This document shows positions 24,871 to 32,622 of a stretch of 64,000 nucleotides of DNA, piece by piece (within the stretch, counting starts at the first letter, position 1; the number at the start of each line of letters is the position of its first letter). The DNA comes from Thermoleophilia bacterium (GTDB taxonomy: Bacteria; Actinomycetota; Thermoleophilia; RBG-16-64-13). Location of the stretch: assembly GCA_027493445.1 (NCBI GenBank), contig JAOSKU010000001.1, forward strand, positions 1,166,501-1,230,500, in the 5' to 3' direction. The notes under the pieces were generated by a model that saw only the letters and a list, made by a program, of their open reading frames with translations, was not told the origin of the DNA and did not search any database. The position numbers were made by a program, and so were the translations under genes.

Positions 24871-25934
24871 GCCGCATCCTCGATTTCTGGCGGACGAACG
24901 ATTACGATTTCGTTGGGGTCGAGTCCCGCCGATGTGAACAACTCTGGGGTGTCTTCCTCTGGAATCCCTTCCATCATCAGCAGAGCTCGGGCTTGTTCAA
25001 ATGCCTTATTGAGCGACAGTCCAAATCCAATCGCCGAATAAAACTGGGACGCGAATACGCGTGCCGCAACGTCACCGATCGACGTTTTCATACCGATTGC
25101 AGCTTCCACATGTTCAACCACGGCTTCAGCCTGATTGCGCGAATAACACGTGTTGAAAAAGGCTAGCCGTATTCCGTCGGAGCAGGCGTTCATCATCTGG
25201 ACAATCGCATCTTTCGTAACGAGCTTGGCGTTGCCATCGTCATCTTGAAACACGATGTGATCGTGATCCGTTCCATGGCCACTGAAATGGACGATGGCCG
25301 GCTTGTGCTCGTTGATCGCCTGCAACACGTCTCCGGGGCGCACGGCCCAGCAGGAGGTTAGCTCAACGGCATCACGGTGCTTGGCCTTGCGAATCATGTC
25401 GGTCATCGCCCGGACTTCTTCGTCAAGACGAAGCTGTTGCTGATCCATCGGATTCGCTGCAAGAAAGAGGACAGTGACTATCTTCGGCAACAGAATCAAT
25501 TTGTCGATTGCCGTCTTCGCCTCATGGTGGAGTACATCGTGTGAGGCGAGTTTGCCTGCGATTCCCGCCATCCGCCGCTCGTGGTCTTTGGCCGCCCGTT
25601 GCTGGTTTCGCTCTCTCTCCTGCTGCTCCCGCATTTCTTCGCGCGCGAGGCTTTTCTCAGCGTCGCAGAGCTTCTTGTGTTCGCCAGCCATTTTGTTCTC
25701 GATGTCCGCGATCTTCTTCTCGGTTCTGGCCAGTTCGTCTTGGTGTCTTTCAACCTCGCGCAGCTTCGAGTTCAAAGTGGACGGGCTGGTTGCGCGACTG
25801 ACAGCCTGTGACGCGCTATTGATCTTGCGGTTATTTTCGGCAATCTTCTTCGCTTCGCGCGCCTTGTCCTGCTGGAGCTTGCCTATCTCCTTTCGGTGTT
25901 GTTGCACCTTGCGACGGTACTGGTCACTGCTCAC
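24867..25934 (-). CDS. Coiled-coil CHAT-domain (caspase-like) protease inside the restriction operon
   Basis: Residues about 10-120 are a long charged coiled coil (for example REEMREQQERERNQQRAAKD). Residues 150-350 form a CHAT peptidase of the caspase fold: TVLFLAANPMDQQQLRLDEE, then IVHFSGHGTDHDH with catalytic His 220, and LAFFNTCYSRNQAEAV with catalytic Cys 263. CHAT proteases act as effectors in several immune systems. The GTG start overlaps the hsdM stop (GTGA). Both catalytic residues are present, so it should be active. Base composition is visibly less GC-rich than hsdM, suggesting a separate origin. The target is unknown. Confidence 0.88.
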   Translation of the reverse strand: MSSDQYRRKVQQHRKEIGKLQQDKAREAKKIAENNRKINSASQAVSRATSPSTLNSKLREVERHQDELARTEKKIADIENKMAGEHKKLCDAEKSLAREEMREQQERERNQQRAAKDHERRMAGIAGKLASHDVLHHEAKTAIDKLILLPKIVTVLFLAANPMDQQQLRLDEEVRAMTDMIRKAKHRDAVELTSCWAVRPGDVLQAINEHKPAIVHFSGHGTDHDHIVFQDDDGNAKLVTKDAIVQMMNACSDGIRLAFFNTCYSRNQAEAVVEHVEAAIGMKTSIGDVAARVFASQFYSAIGFGLSLNKAFEQARALLMMEGIPEEDTPELFTSAGLDPNEIVIVRPPEIEDAA

Positions 25935-27967
25935 GGCGTCAGCTCCTCGACGTTCGAGCCGGTTACCTCCGCCAGCATGTCAGCGATCTCGCGCTCGATC
26001 TGCCTCAGCTCGCCCTCGATCTCGGCCAGCGGACGCGGCGGCGTGTACTTGTAGAAGTAGCGGTTGAGGCCGATCTCGTAGCCGACCTTGGTCTTCGACT
26101 CGTCCACCCAGGCGTCCGGTATGTGGGGGAGGACCTCGCGCTTCATGTAGGCGCCGACGTCCTCCTTCAGCGGGACGTTCTCGTAGTCGCGAAGGGTCGG
26201 ATCGGGCTCGACGTTCCCCTTCGAGTCCATGCAGACATCCGCAGTCTGGTCCCTCTCGGCCGGGGCGAGCAGGATCTTGCCGAACAGAGAGGCCGGCACC
26301 TTGACCCCCGCCTCCTTGAAGGCGGCCTTCACCTTCTCAGTGAACGCCTCGCGGTTCTTGACGAGGCCCTCCGAGGCAAGGGGCTTCAGCGCCTCGAGGA
26401 TGGCCTGCCGCTGCTTCCGGCCGGCGGCGATCTCGGCCTCGGCCGCCTTCTTGTCCTTGCGCTTCTTGCTCACGGCGAGCGCCTGGAAGGCCGAGTCCGC
26501 CTCAAGCGCGGCGAGGCGCTCGGCCGTGGCGGCGAAGTTCAGCCGTAGCGGCCGTTCAACGGTGATCCTCCGGAAGCCGAAGTCCTCGTTGGCGAAGATG
26601 CGGACGAACTCGCCCTCCTTGAACTCGCCGTAGAGGCGGGTGATTTCGTCCCGCTGCGGTTCGCAGATCTCGTGGCGCTTGTTGCCGAGGCTCCTGCGCA
26701 TCTTCTTGAAGAAACCCGCGGCGTTCACGAGCTGCACCTTGCCGCGGCGCTGCTCCGCCTTCCGGTTCGTGACGATCCACAGGTAGGTGTAGATGCCCGT
26801 GTTGTAGAAGAGCTGGTCGGGCAGCGCGACGACGCCTTCGAGCCAATCGTTCTCGATGATCCAGCGGCGGATCTCGCTCTCGCCGGAGCCAGCCGACCCC
26901 GTGAAGAGCGGCGACCCGTTGAAGACAATGCCGAGGCGCGTGCCCCCCTCCTTGGTCTCCTTCCTCTTGCTGATCATGTGCAGGAGGAACAGCAGCGAGC
27001 CGTCGTTGATCCGGGGAAGGCCGGGGCCGAAGCGTTCCCCGAACCCCTGCTCCTCGTGCTCGCGCTTGATGAAGTCGGCCTGCGCCTCCCACTTCACGCC
27101 AAAGGGCGGATTGGCCAGCATGTAGTCGAACTTCTTGAGCCTGAAGTGGTCGTGCATGAAGCTGTCGCCGAAGCGGATATTGCCGATGTCGTGGCCCTTG
27201 ATCATCATGTCGGAGCCACAGATGGCGTAGGCCTGGGAGTTGTAATCCTGGCCGAAGACCGTGAGGCGCGCGTCGGGATTGAGCTCCCGCACGTACTCCT
27301 CCGCGACGGACAACATGCCGCCCGTCCCGCAGGCGGGGTCGTAGAGCGTCTTCACGATCCCCTTCGTGGTGAGGATCGCGCCGTCGGGAAGGAAGAGCAG
27401 GTTGACCATGAGGCGGATGACCTCGCGGGGCGTGAAGTGGTCGCCCGCCTCCTCGTTCGAGGCCTCGTTGAACCGCCGGATCAGCTCCTCGAAGATGTAG
27501 CCCATCTCGATGTTCGAGACATGGTCGGGGTGCAGGTCGATCTGGCAGAACTTCGAGACCAGCAGGAAGAGGCGATCCGCCTTCTCGAGCTTGGCGATGT
27601 GCTCCTCGAAGCCGAAGTGCTCGATGATCTCCTGTGCGCGGCCGGAGAATCCTTTGATGTAGTCAGTCAGGTTCGCCGCGATGTTGTTGGGATCGCCCTT
27701 GAGCTTCTCGAAGGTGTACCGGCTCGTGTTGAAGAAGGGGGCGCCGGACGCCCGGATGAGCTTGGCGTCGAGTACCCCTTTGCCTTTTCCACCCCACTTC
27801 TTGCGGGCTTCGAGAACCTCGTCCTTGGTCGGCTCCAGCACGCAGTCCAGGCGCCGGAGGACCGTCATGGGGAGCATGACGTCCTTGTACTGGTTCGGTC
27901 GGTAGGGGCCTCGCAGCAGGTCGGCGACCGACCATATGAAGCTGACTTTCTCTCCAAAATTGTTCAC
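25931..27967 (-). CDS. hsdM: Type I DNA methyltransferase HsdM
   Basis: HsdM methylates adenine in the recognition site and forms the M2S core. The 678-aa protein has the N-terminal helical domain (VSFIWSVADLLRGPYRPNQY, KDVMLPMTVLRRLD). The SAM-binding motif is TLYDPACGTGGMLSVAEEY, and NPPFGVKWE is the N6-adenine catalytic motif IV. It is longer than many HsdM, with a C-terminal extension carrying Lys-rich and coiled segments. It is the first gene of the seven-gene operon. About 50 bases upstream lies attC A5, so the promoter must be in that short space or upstream in the array. Confidence 0.95.
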   Translation of the reverse strand: MNNFGEKVSFIWSVADLLRGPYRPNQYKDVMLPMTVLRRLDCVLEPTKDEVLEARKKWGGKGKGVLDAKLIRASGAPFFNTSRYTFEKLKGDPNNIAANLTDYIKGFSGRAQEIIEHFGFEEHIAKLEKADRLFLLVSKFCQIDLHPDHVSNIEMGYIFEELIRRFNEASNEEAGDHFTPREVIRLMVNLLFLPDGAILTTKGIVKTLYDPACGTGGMLSVAEEYVRELNPDARLTVFGQDYNSQAYAICGSDMMIKGHDIGNIRFGDSFMHDHFRLKKFDYMLANPPFGVKWEAQADFIKREHEEQGFGERFGPGLPRINDGSLLFLLHMISKRKETKEGGTRLGIVFNGSPLFTGSAGSGESEIRRWIIENDWLEGVVALPDQLFYNTGIYTYLWIVTNRKAEQRRGKVQLVNAAGFFKKMRRSLGNKRHEICEPQRDEITRLYGEFKEGEFVRIFANEDFGFRRITVERPLRLNFAATAERLAALEADSAFQALAVSKKRKDKKAAEAEIAAGRKQRQAILEALKPLASEGLVKNREAFTEKVKAAFKEAGVKVPASLFGKILLAPAERDQTADVCMDSKGNVEPDPTLRDYENVPLKEDVGAYMKREVLPHIPDAWVDESKTKVGYEIGLNRYFYKYTPPRPLAEIEGELRQIEREIADMLAEVTGSNVEELTP

Positions 27968-28016
27968 CCGTTATCGCTCTCCCTGGTAGCGCAAGACACG
28001 ACCCGCGCGCTTGTCG

Positions 28017-28112
28017 GCCCAACGACCGAGTTGAGCGGCCGACCAGGATGATCGTGCCGCGGCCAGACCCGGCCCACGATGCCTCGTGGTCTGCTCCAAC
28101 GCGTTGTTAGGC
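28017..28112 (-). repeat. attC site A5, 5' border of the large restriction cassette
   Basis: GCCCAAC (28017-28023) pairs with GTTAGGC (28106-28112). On the minus strand it begins GCCTAACAACGCGTTGGAGC directly behind the stop of the next cassette gene, the canonical gene-attC arrangement. Length is 96 bases. Confidence 0.9.
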
Positions 28113-28113
28113 A

Positions 28114-28692
28114 TCACTTCTTCTTCATCACCTGCCGGATGCGCTCAAGTTCCTCGACTACAGGATCGCGCTCGCTTTCGCTTCCGATGTAAGGCCGGAG
28201 ATCAACTCGGTTTACTTCTTCGACTTTCCTGCCCCGAAACTCATAGTTCACGTTGACATTGGATTGAAGAGGAGTAATCTCAGGCCGCGCATTCTCCCCG
28301 GAGATCACCCAGCCCTGGCCCAATGCAAAGAGGAACTCATTCGCCGGCGCCAAGCTGTCAATTGGCGCCGTGAATGCGCTCATTGTCCGGAGATTCTTTT
28401 CAGGTCTTTCGGTTTCGCCGAACTGACAAAAGTCTCGGTCGATCGTAAGGCGCAAGTTCTCGGCGCCGGTGCGTCCCGTGTTCTCGACTCGCAAATAGAG
28501 TAGCGTCGCATGGGCCTGAACAAACGGGGCAACGGTGACATAGGGCCGCAGCATCGCCTCAGATTGCTCCCGAATCGCTTGGACGGAGGCTTCGCTCGCC
28601 TTCGCGATCTTATGCGTGAGATGGGCGTAGATGCCGGTGATGATCGCCAATCCGGCGGTGAGGTACTCCATCGTCCCAACTGTCACGGGCAC
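28114..28692 (-). CDS. Membrane-anchored cassette protein of unknown function
   Basis: This 192-aa protein has one N-terminal hydrophobic segment (EYLTAGLAIITGIYAHLTHK) followed by a short helix and a soluble beta-rich domain (PYVTVAPFVQAHATLLYLRV onward) ending in a Lys-rich tail. This architecture is common among cassette proteins of unknown function. The start may be the ATG at 28692 or the Met at 28671. The stop is one base from attC A5 and attC A6 lies 11 bases upstream of the start, so this is a textbook single-gene cassette. Confidence 0.7.
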   Translation of the reverse strand: MPVTVGTMEYLTAGLAIITGIYAHLTHKIAKASEASVQAIREQSEAMLRPYVTVAPFVQAHATLLYLRVENTGRTGAENLRLTIDRDFCQFGETERPEKNLRTMSAFTAPIDSLAPANEFLFALGQGWVISGENARPEITPLQSNVNVNYEFRGRKVEEVNRVDLRPYIGSESERDPVVEELERIRQVMKKK

Positions 28693-28703
28693 CTCCGAGT
28701 GAT

Positions 28704-28763
28704 GCCTAACGACTTACGGATAACCTGCGAGCGAAGCGAGTCAGGTTGATCCGTTTGTTAGCC
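28704..28763 (-). repeat. attC site A6
   Basis: GCCTAAC (28704-28710) and GTTAGCC (28757-28763). Minus-strand arms CGGATCAACC and GGTTATCCG pair with one bulged base, and GCGAGCGAAGCGAG forms the tip. 60 bases; closely related to the site at 32456. Confidence 0.93.
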
Positions 28764-28771
28764 ACCAGCGA

Positions 28772-30688
28772 CTACGTGGCAGCCCACGCGACTATGTCCT
28801 CAACCAACGCTCTCAGCTCCGGGCTGGAATGACCCTCTGACCACGCGCATTCGTGCGCGTAGGCGATGGCGACGGGGTTCTTCTTCAAACCTCCAGGGTG
28901 ACCGTAGCGGGCAGCTGCCTTCTCCTCCGCCTTGTTCCAGTCGTCTCCCATAGCTGCCTGAATCCCAGCAGTGAGATTCGGGCTCCATATGCAGTAGCCC
29001 ACTCCTTGAGTGTGCGAAACCGGCCATTCCTCCGGAGTGGGCACTCCGAGCAATGCCTGAATGGCGCGATTCTCTCTCTTGTGCTGAACAACCTCGTCAT
29101 CCTTGGTCTTATCGTTGTCAGCGTCCCACACCACGTATGTCGGAATCCCAAGCTCGAGCGCGACGGCAAGAGGGCGCAGCAGCTCGCTCTTGCCGCCGAC
29201 CGGAACGATATGGCATCCGTGCTCGCGGAAGGCGGTCGAGAGACCAGCGAGTTCGAGATAGGCGGCCAAGTGTGCTGCGTCTTCGATCCCCTCAACCAAG
29301 ACCAGGCGACTACAGAAGAACATCTCATTGACCACTGGGTTGAGCGTCGGATAGAGCTTTGCCATCAGGCCCTGTTCCTTGAGCAGCTTCTCGCCGGCGG
29401 CTTCGAGTCTCTGTGCCAAGTTCGCATAGGTCACGCTTGCTACGGTGGACTGGCAGGGGTCGCCATCATCGCGAACGACTCGGACTGCTTCGACGTCTGC
29501 GCCTGGCACAAATAGAGGGCTGTGCGAGCAACAGATGACCTGGGCACCTGACGATAACAGCGTGCGAAGAACATCGGCGAGGTGACGGGCCTGCGGCGGA
29601 TGCTGGTACAGCTCAGGCTCCTCGATGCCCATGACGAGTGTGGGCTGAGAAGCCGTGTCGAGAGTGCTTAACTCCTGCAGCAAGGTCAGCAGAAAGGAGC
29701 GTTGCAGGCCGTGGCCGAAGCGGGGAAGCTCGCCTGTGAACCCCCGCTCGCCGAGACGGACCGTCGCCATGGGTTCGTCAATCCGAACGGACTTGCCCGG
29801 CTCCGCATCCCACTTCACTTGAGCTGTCACCAGTGGGTGTGCCCAGGCGCGCAACCGCTCCTGGAGCGAGGCGGACAGCTCGTCCAAAGTGTGCTGTTCT
29901 GCGCCAAGCATCTCCGCATATGCCGCGTCGAGCCGCTGCTTCAGGTCAGTGATCTTGCCGGAGAAGTCGGTCTTGGATCGCACCGTGCGGGCCAGCAGTT
30001 GACCGAGGGCCGAATCTTTGGTCTCCGCCGCTTCATCCGCATAGTCCTTGGTGGCCGAAACGAATACCCATTGCAAATGCGGGTCGAGACGGTTTGCGCC
30101 GCGCGTCGCACCGTAGAACTGATCCTCGCTCTCGATGAGGGCACACTCGTCAGGATGCGCGCCTTCGTAGGCGACAAGAGCTGCCTCCATATCCGCCTTC
30201 ACTGACGCCGTCGCAATTCCCGGATACTCGGCACGCAGTGCCGCGAAGATGTCCTTCAACTCCTGCGCTTTGGCTCCGGACTTGTCCGCCTCGAAGTACT
30301 TCCGAAACGGCTCCATCCCGAGCCGGCTGCCAGACTGCTTGACCGAAGCACGTTGGGTCGTCGGATCAAACGTCGCCACTGCAGTGACCGTGAGCTTGCC
30401 CTGCCTTACGTATGCTGCGAGATCCGCCTTCGCTTCCGCACTCAGATTGGCGAACGTCACAGTGATGCGGATTGGCGATTCCGTATTCTTGTGATGGAAG
30501 TCGTCCGCGCACAGCCGGCTCAAGTCGGTCGAGGTGTCCTTGAACTGCCGGAAGAACACGTTGAGCGCGTAGAGCACCGTGGACTTGCCTGAGCCGTTCC
30601 TGCCGACGAGGCAGTTGTAGTCACCGAGTGTAACCGTCTCATCACAGAAGCCGCGGAAGTTCTGGATCCGCACGGATTCAATCTTCAC
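28772..30688 (-). CDS. OLD-family ATPase/TOPRIM nuclease
   Basis: The 638-aa protein starts at a GTG (VKIESVRIQNFRGFCDETVT) with a GAGGGGG ribosome site. The Walker A motif is CLVGRNGSGKSTVLYALNVF; GIEEPELYQHPPQARHL is the ABC-type Walker B/signature region, and QVICCSHSPLFVPGAD follows. The C-terminal TOPRIM nuclease has LVLVEGIEDAAHLAAYLELA (Glu) and YVVWDADNDKTKDDE (D-x-D). OLD nucleases nick or cleave DNA and are the A component of Gabija. The B-type helicase is not adjacent, but a UvrD-like helicase lies two cassettes upstream. attC A6 lies nine bases past the stop. Confidence 0.9.
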   Translation of the reverse strand: MKIESVRIQNFRGFCDETVTLGDYNCLVGRNGSGKSTVLYALNVFFRQFKDTSTDLSRLCADDFHHKNTESPIRITVTFANLSAEAKADLAAYVRQGKLTVTAVATFDPTTQRASVKQSGSRLGMEPFRKYFEADKSGAKAQELKDIFAALRAEYPGIATASVKADMEAALVAYEGAHPDECALIESEDQFYGATRGANRLDPHLQWVFVSATKDYADEAAETKDSALGQLLARTVRSKTDFSGKITDLKQRLDAAYAEMLGAEQHTLDELSASLQERLRAWAHPLVTAQVKWDAEPGKSVRIDEPMATVRLGERGFTGELPRFGHGLQRSFLLTLLQELSTLDTASQPTLVMGIEEPELYQHPPQARHLADVLRTLLSSGAQVICCSHSPLFVPGADVEAVRVVRDDGDPCQSTVASVTYANLAQRLEAAGEKLLKEQGLMAKLYPTLNPVVNEMFFCSRLVLVEGIEDAAHLAAYLELAGLSTAFREHGCHIVPVGGKSELLRPLAVALELGIPTYVVWDADNDKTKDDEVVQHKRENRAIQALLGVPTPEEWPVSHTQGVGYCIWSPNLTAGIQAAMGDDWNKAEEKAAARYGHPGGLKKNPVAIAYAHECAWSEGHSSPELRALVEDIVAWAAT

Positions 30689-30711
30689 ATGTCCCCCTCG
30701 CAGCGGGCTAA

Positions 30712-30939
30712 TCAGCGCTCTTGGCGCGCGTATCCCTCGCGGACAACGGAGTTGATGAACCCGTTCAGCCCGTGACCATCCGCCGCCAGCCGCTTCATTG
30801 TCTCGCAGTTGTTCGCACCACAGCTCGCGTAGTTGTGTAGGTAGACCGCGCCGGTGATGAACTGGACACGGATGAAGTCCGGCCCGCATTCGTAGGCTGA
30901 GACTCCCGAGTCACCGCCCCTATTCCCGTAAGGTTGCAT
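30712..30939 (-). CDS. Small conserved protein, KTSC-like
   Basis: A 75-aa protein (SAYECGPDFIRVQFITGAVY, LHNYASCGANNCETMKRLAA, DGHGLNGFINSVV). It resembles small KTSC-like proteins often found alone in cassettes; function is unknown. It lies 23 bases upstream of the OLD nuclease gene and in the same cassette, so it may be cotranscribed with it. attC A7 is 17 bases upstream of its start. Confidence 0.65.
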   Translation of the reverse strand: MQPYGNRGGDSGVSAYECGPDFIRVQFITGAVYLHNYASCGANNCETMKRLAADGHGLNGFINSVVREGYARQER

Positions 30940-30956
30940 TCATCCTCCCCCTGCGT

Positions 30957-31043
30957 GGCTAACGACCTAGCGCGTCAGCCGCGCCCGTTGGCCACGGTAC
31001 ATGCAAAGACAACGCAGGCGTCGGTTGCACGCGCTGGTTAGAC
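30957..31043 (-). repeat. attC site A7
   Basis: GGCTAAC (30957-30963) and GTTAGAC (31037-31043), 87 bases. Minus-strand arms CAGCGCGTGCAACCGACG and CGGCTGACGCGCTAG pair. It lies 140 bases past the stop of the next upstream gene. Confidence 0.88.
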
Positions 31044-31182
31044 CAGCCGATCCGGCAGTGAGCCGATGCCTGGACGCCAGAGGACACTGGAGTACAAAGA
31101 CGCCAAGAGAGGCACGGGATTGAGACACAACCAACTGCCATCAGGCGAACATACTGTATCCGTGCGCCACTGCTCACCGAGT

Positions 31183-32403
31183 CTACCAATCCATGTTCGC
31201 CGCCATGTCGAATTGCCAGGTCAGAGCTTCGACCAGCGTCTCCATCGCGTCCACTGAACTCATTGCCTCGAAGTAGCTCCCATCTTTCGCCATCGTCAGT
31301 ATGAGCGGCAGACCACTCTTCTGGATGTAGACCTCGGCAGCTGCGCGGTCGTCGGACCATAGGTGGACGATGAACTCTTCAGCCAATGCAATGGCGTCCC
31401 TGCCCTCAAGGCTTCCGTACGTGCCAAGGTCGACTCTACCGTCACCAGGGGAACCAGCGAGTATCACCGGAACAGCCCCCGCACCCGAGTGGAATTCAAG
31501 CGCTTCACCGTTCTTCACGAACGCGCCGTGCGCCACATAGTTGCGAACTTTCTTCCGAACTGCCACGAGTTCATCGAAGTACTTCTTGGTGACAGGGTCC
31601 GTAATCTCCAACGCCATCTTGAATTTACCTGCCCAGTCCGCAGCCGCAAGGTCGGCAACCTCGATCCCGGTCGTGACACGACCTTTGAGTATCGCCAGAT
31701 GGATGAACACGTGCTCAGTCCAACTGAAGAATGCCTCGATGGCGGCGAGGGCCAGCCAATGTGCTTCCAAGCTGAGGCGAAATGCAGGGTGGTGGACCAC
31801 AGTCCACGTACCAAGCTCGCTCTTTCCCGTCTCGACTTCCGTTTCGTCTTTTCTGTCGAAGGCCTCCTTGGCCTTCGCCTTGTATGCTTCCGCGAGATAG
31901 TCAAATCTCTGGAAGAGGCTCCGGCTCCCATTGACTACGTTCACTTGCGAGCCCTTGACAGCTTCGGATGCCACCCACCTGAAGTATGGGCGCGCCGCTT
32001 TCACTCCCGTCTGAATGCAGGTCACAACCTCGTGCGCGAGGCCCTCGTCAGCCTCAGGGTCATCAGCAAACACACCCAAACCCAGTTTGCGGTGTTCAAC
32101 CATGAACACCCGATCCTTCAGCTCCACCGGGACTGACCAGGCCACCTTCTCCGACCGCCCCAGGTGGGGAAATCCGAGCAGTTCAACCAAGAGAAAGTAC
32201 ACCAGATAGTAGGGAGGAAGCTCATATCCCGCCCGCGTTCGCCGCGCGTGGAACATGAAGCTTTCGTCTAGGGCTGCCCCGGAGGCTAGAGGCCGAACAG
32301 GGCCTAGGGCACGCAGAGCCGCGCGTCGAATCGAGTCAATATCTACCGATTTGACAGACGTCGTCCCCGTACGCTTACCCCCAGAGATATCAGCGCGAGT
32401 CAT
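31183..32403 (-). CDS. Unknown cassette protein with a HEPN-like R-x4-H motif
   Basis: A 406-aa soluble protein without a recognised family. The middle is helical (LALAAIEAFFSWTEHVFIHL) and contains ELVAVRKKVRNYVAHGAFVK. The R-N-x3-H pattern of RNYVAHG at the end of a helix is typical of HEPN ribonuclease domains. The rest gives no motif. It is the only gene between attC A7 and A8, hence a cassette. A HEPN-type RNA-cleaving or abortive-infection role is possible but unproven. Confidence 0.6.
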   Translation of the reverse strand: MTRADISGGKRTGTTSVKSVDIDSIRRAALRALGPVRPLASGAALDESFMFHARRTRAGYELPPYYLVYFLLVELLGFPHLGRSEKVAWSVPVELKDRVFMVEHRKLGLGVFADDPEADEGLAHEVVTCIQTGVKAARPYFRWVASEAVKGSQVNVVNGSRSLFQRFDYLAEAYKAKAKEAFDRKDETEVETGKSELGTWTVVHHPAFRLSLEAHWLALAAIEAFFSWTEHVFIHLAILKGRVTTGIEVADLAAADWAGKFKMALEITDPVTKKYFDELVAVRKKVRNYVAHGAFVKNGEALEFHSGAGAVPVILAGSPGDGRVDLGTYGSLEGRDAIALAEEFIVHLWSDDRAAAEVYIQKSGLPLILTMAKDGSYFEAMSSVDAMETLVEALTWQFDMAANMDW

Positions 32404-32455
32404 GCCAACTGCAGTCCTCTTCCGTGTTCAAAGTCAGTCCGGTATTGCTCGGTCG

Positions 32456-32516
32456 GTCTAACGTGTTTGCGGATAACCCGCGAGCGAAGCGAGTCGGGTT
32501 GATCCGCGGGTTAGGT
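32456..32516 (-). repeat. attC site A8, behind the interrupted helicase gene
   Basis: GTCTAAC (32456-32462) and GTTAGGT (32510-32516), 61 bases. It shares arms and tip with attC A6 (CGGATCAACC/GGTTATCCG, GCGAGCGAAGCGAG). Confidence 0.92.
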
Positions 32517-32532
32517 GAACAGGCATCGAACG

Positions 32533-32622
32533 CTAGTCCTTCCTAAACTTGTAGTCTGCAAGAAAGCGCGTCAGATTCCTGTCCTTGTCGGTGGGCCCAC
32601 GGCCCGAATGAGCTTGCGCGCC
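32533..32622 (-). pseudogene. Displaced C-terminal end of the UvrD-like helicase
   Basis: On the minus strand AHSGRGPTDKDRNLTRFLAD and YKFRKD run to a stop at 32533. Removing the IS256 element and one TGCGCGCC copy joins this in frame to the helicase (RRRTGAQ-AHSGRG). These are its original last residues, 16 bases from attC A8. Confidence 0.85.

Noticed and set aside
26672..28051. 459-aa plus-strand frame opposite hsdM
   Set aside because: Shadow of hsdM; no family features and it runs through attC A5.
28704..32516. CRISPR array suggested by the recurring GCGAGCGAAGCGAG motif
   Set aside because: The copies are the tips of attC palindromes kilobases apart with genes between; there are no regularly spaced repeats and no cas genes.
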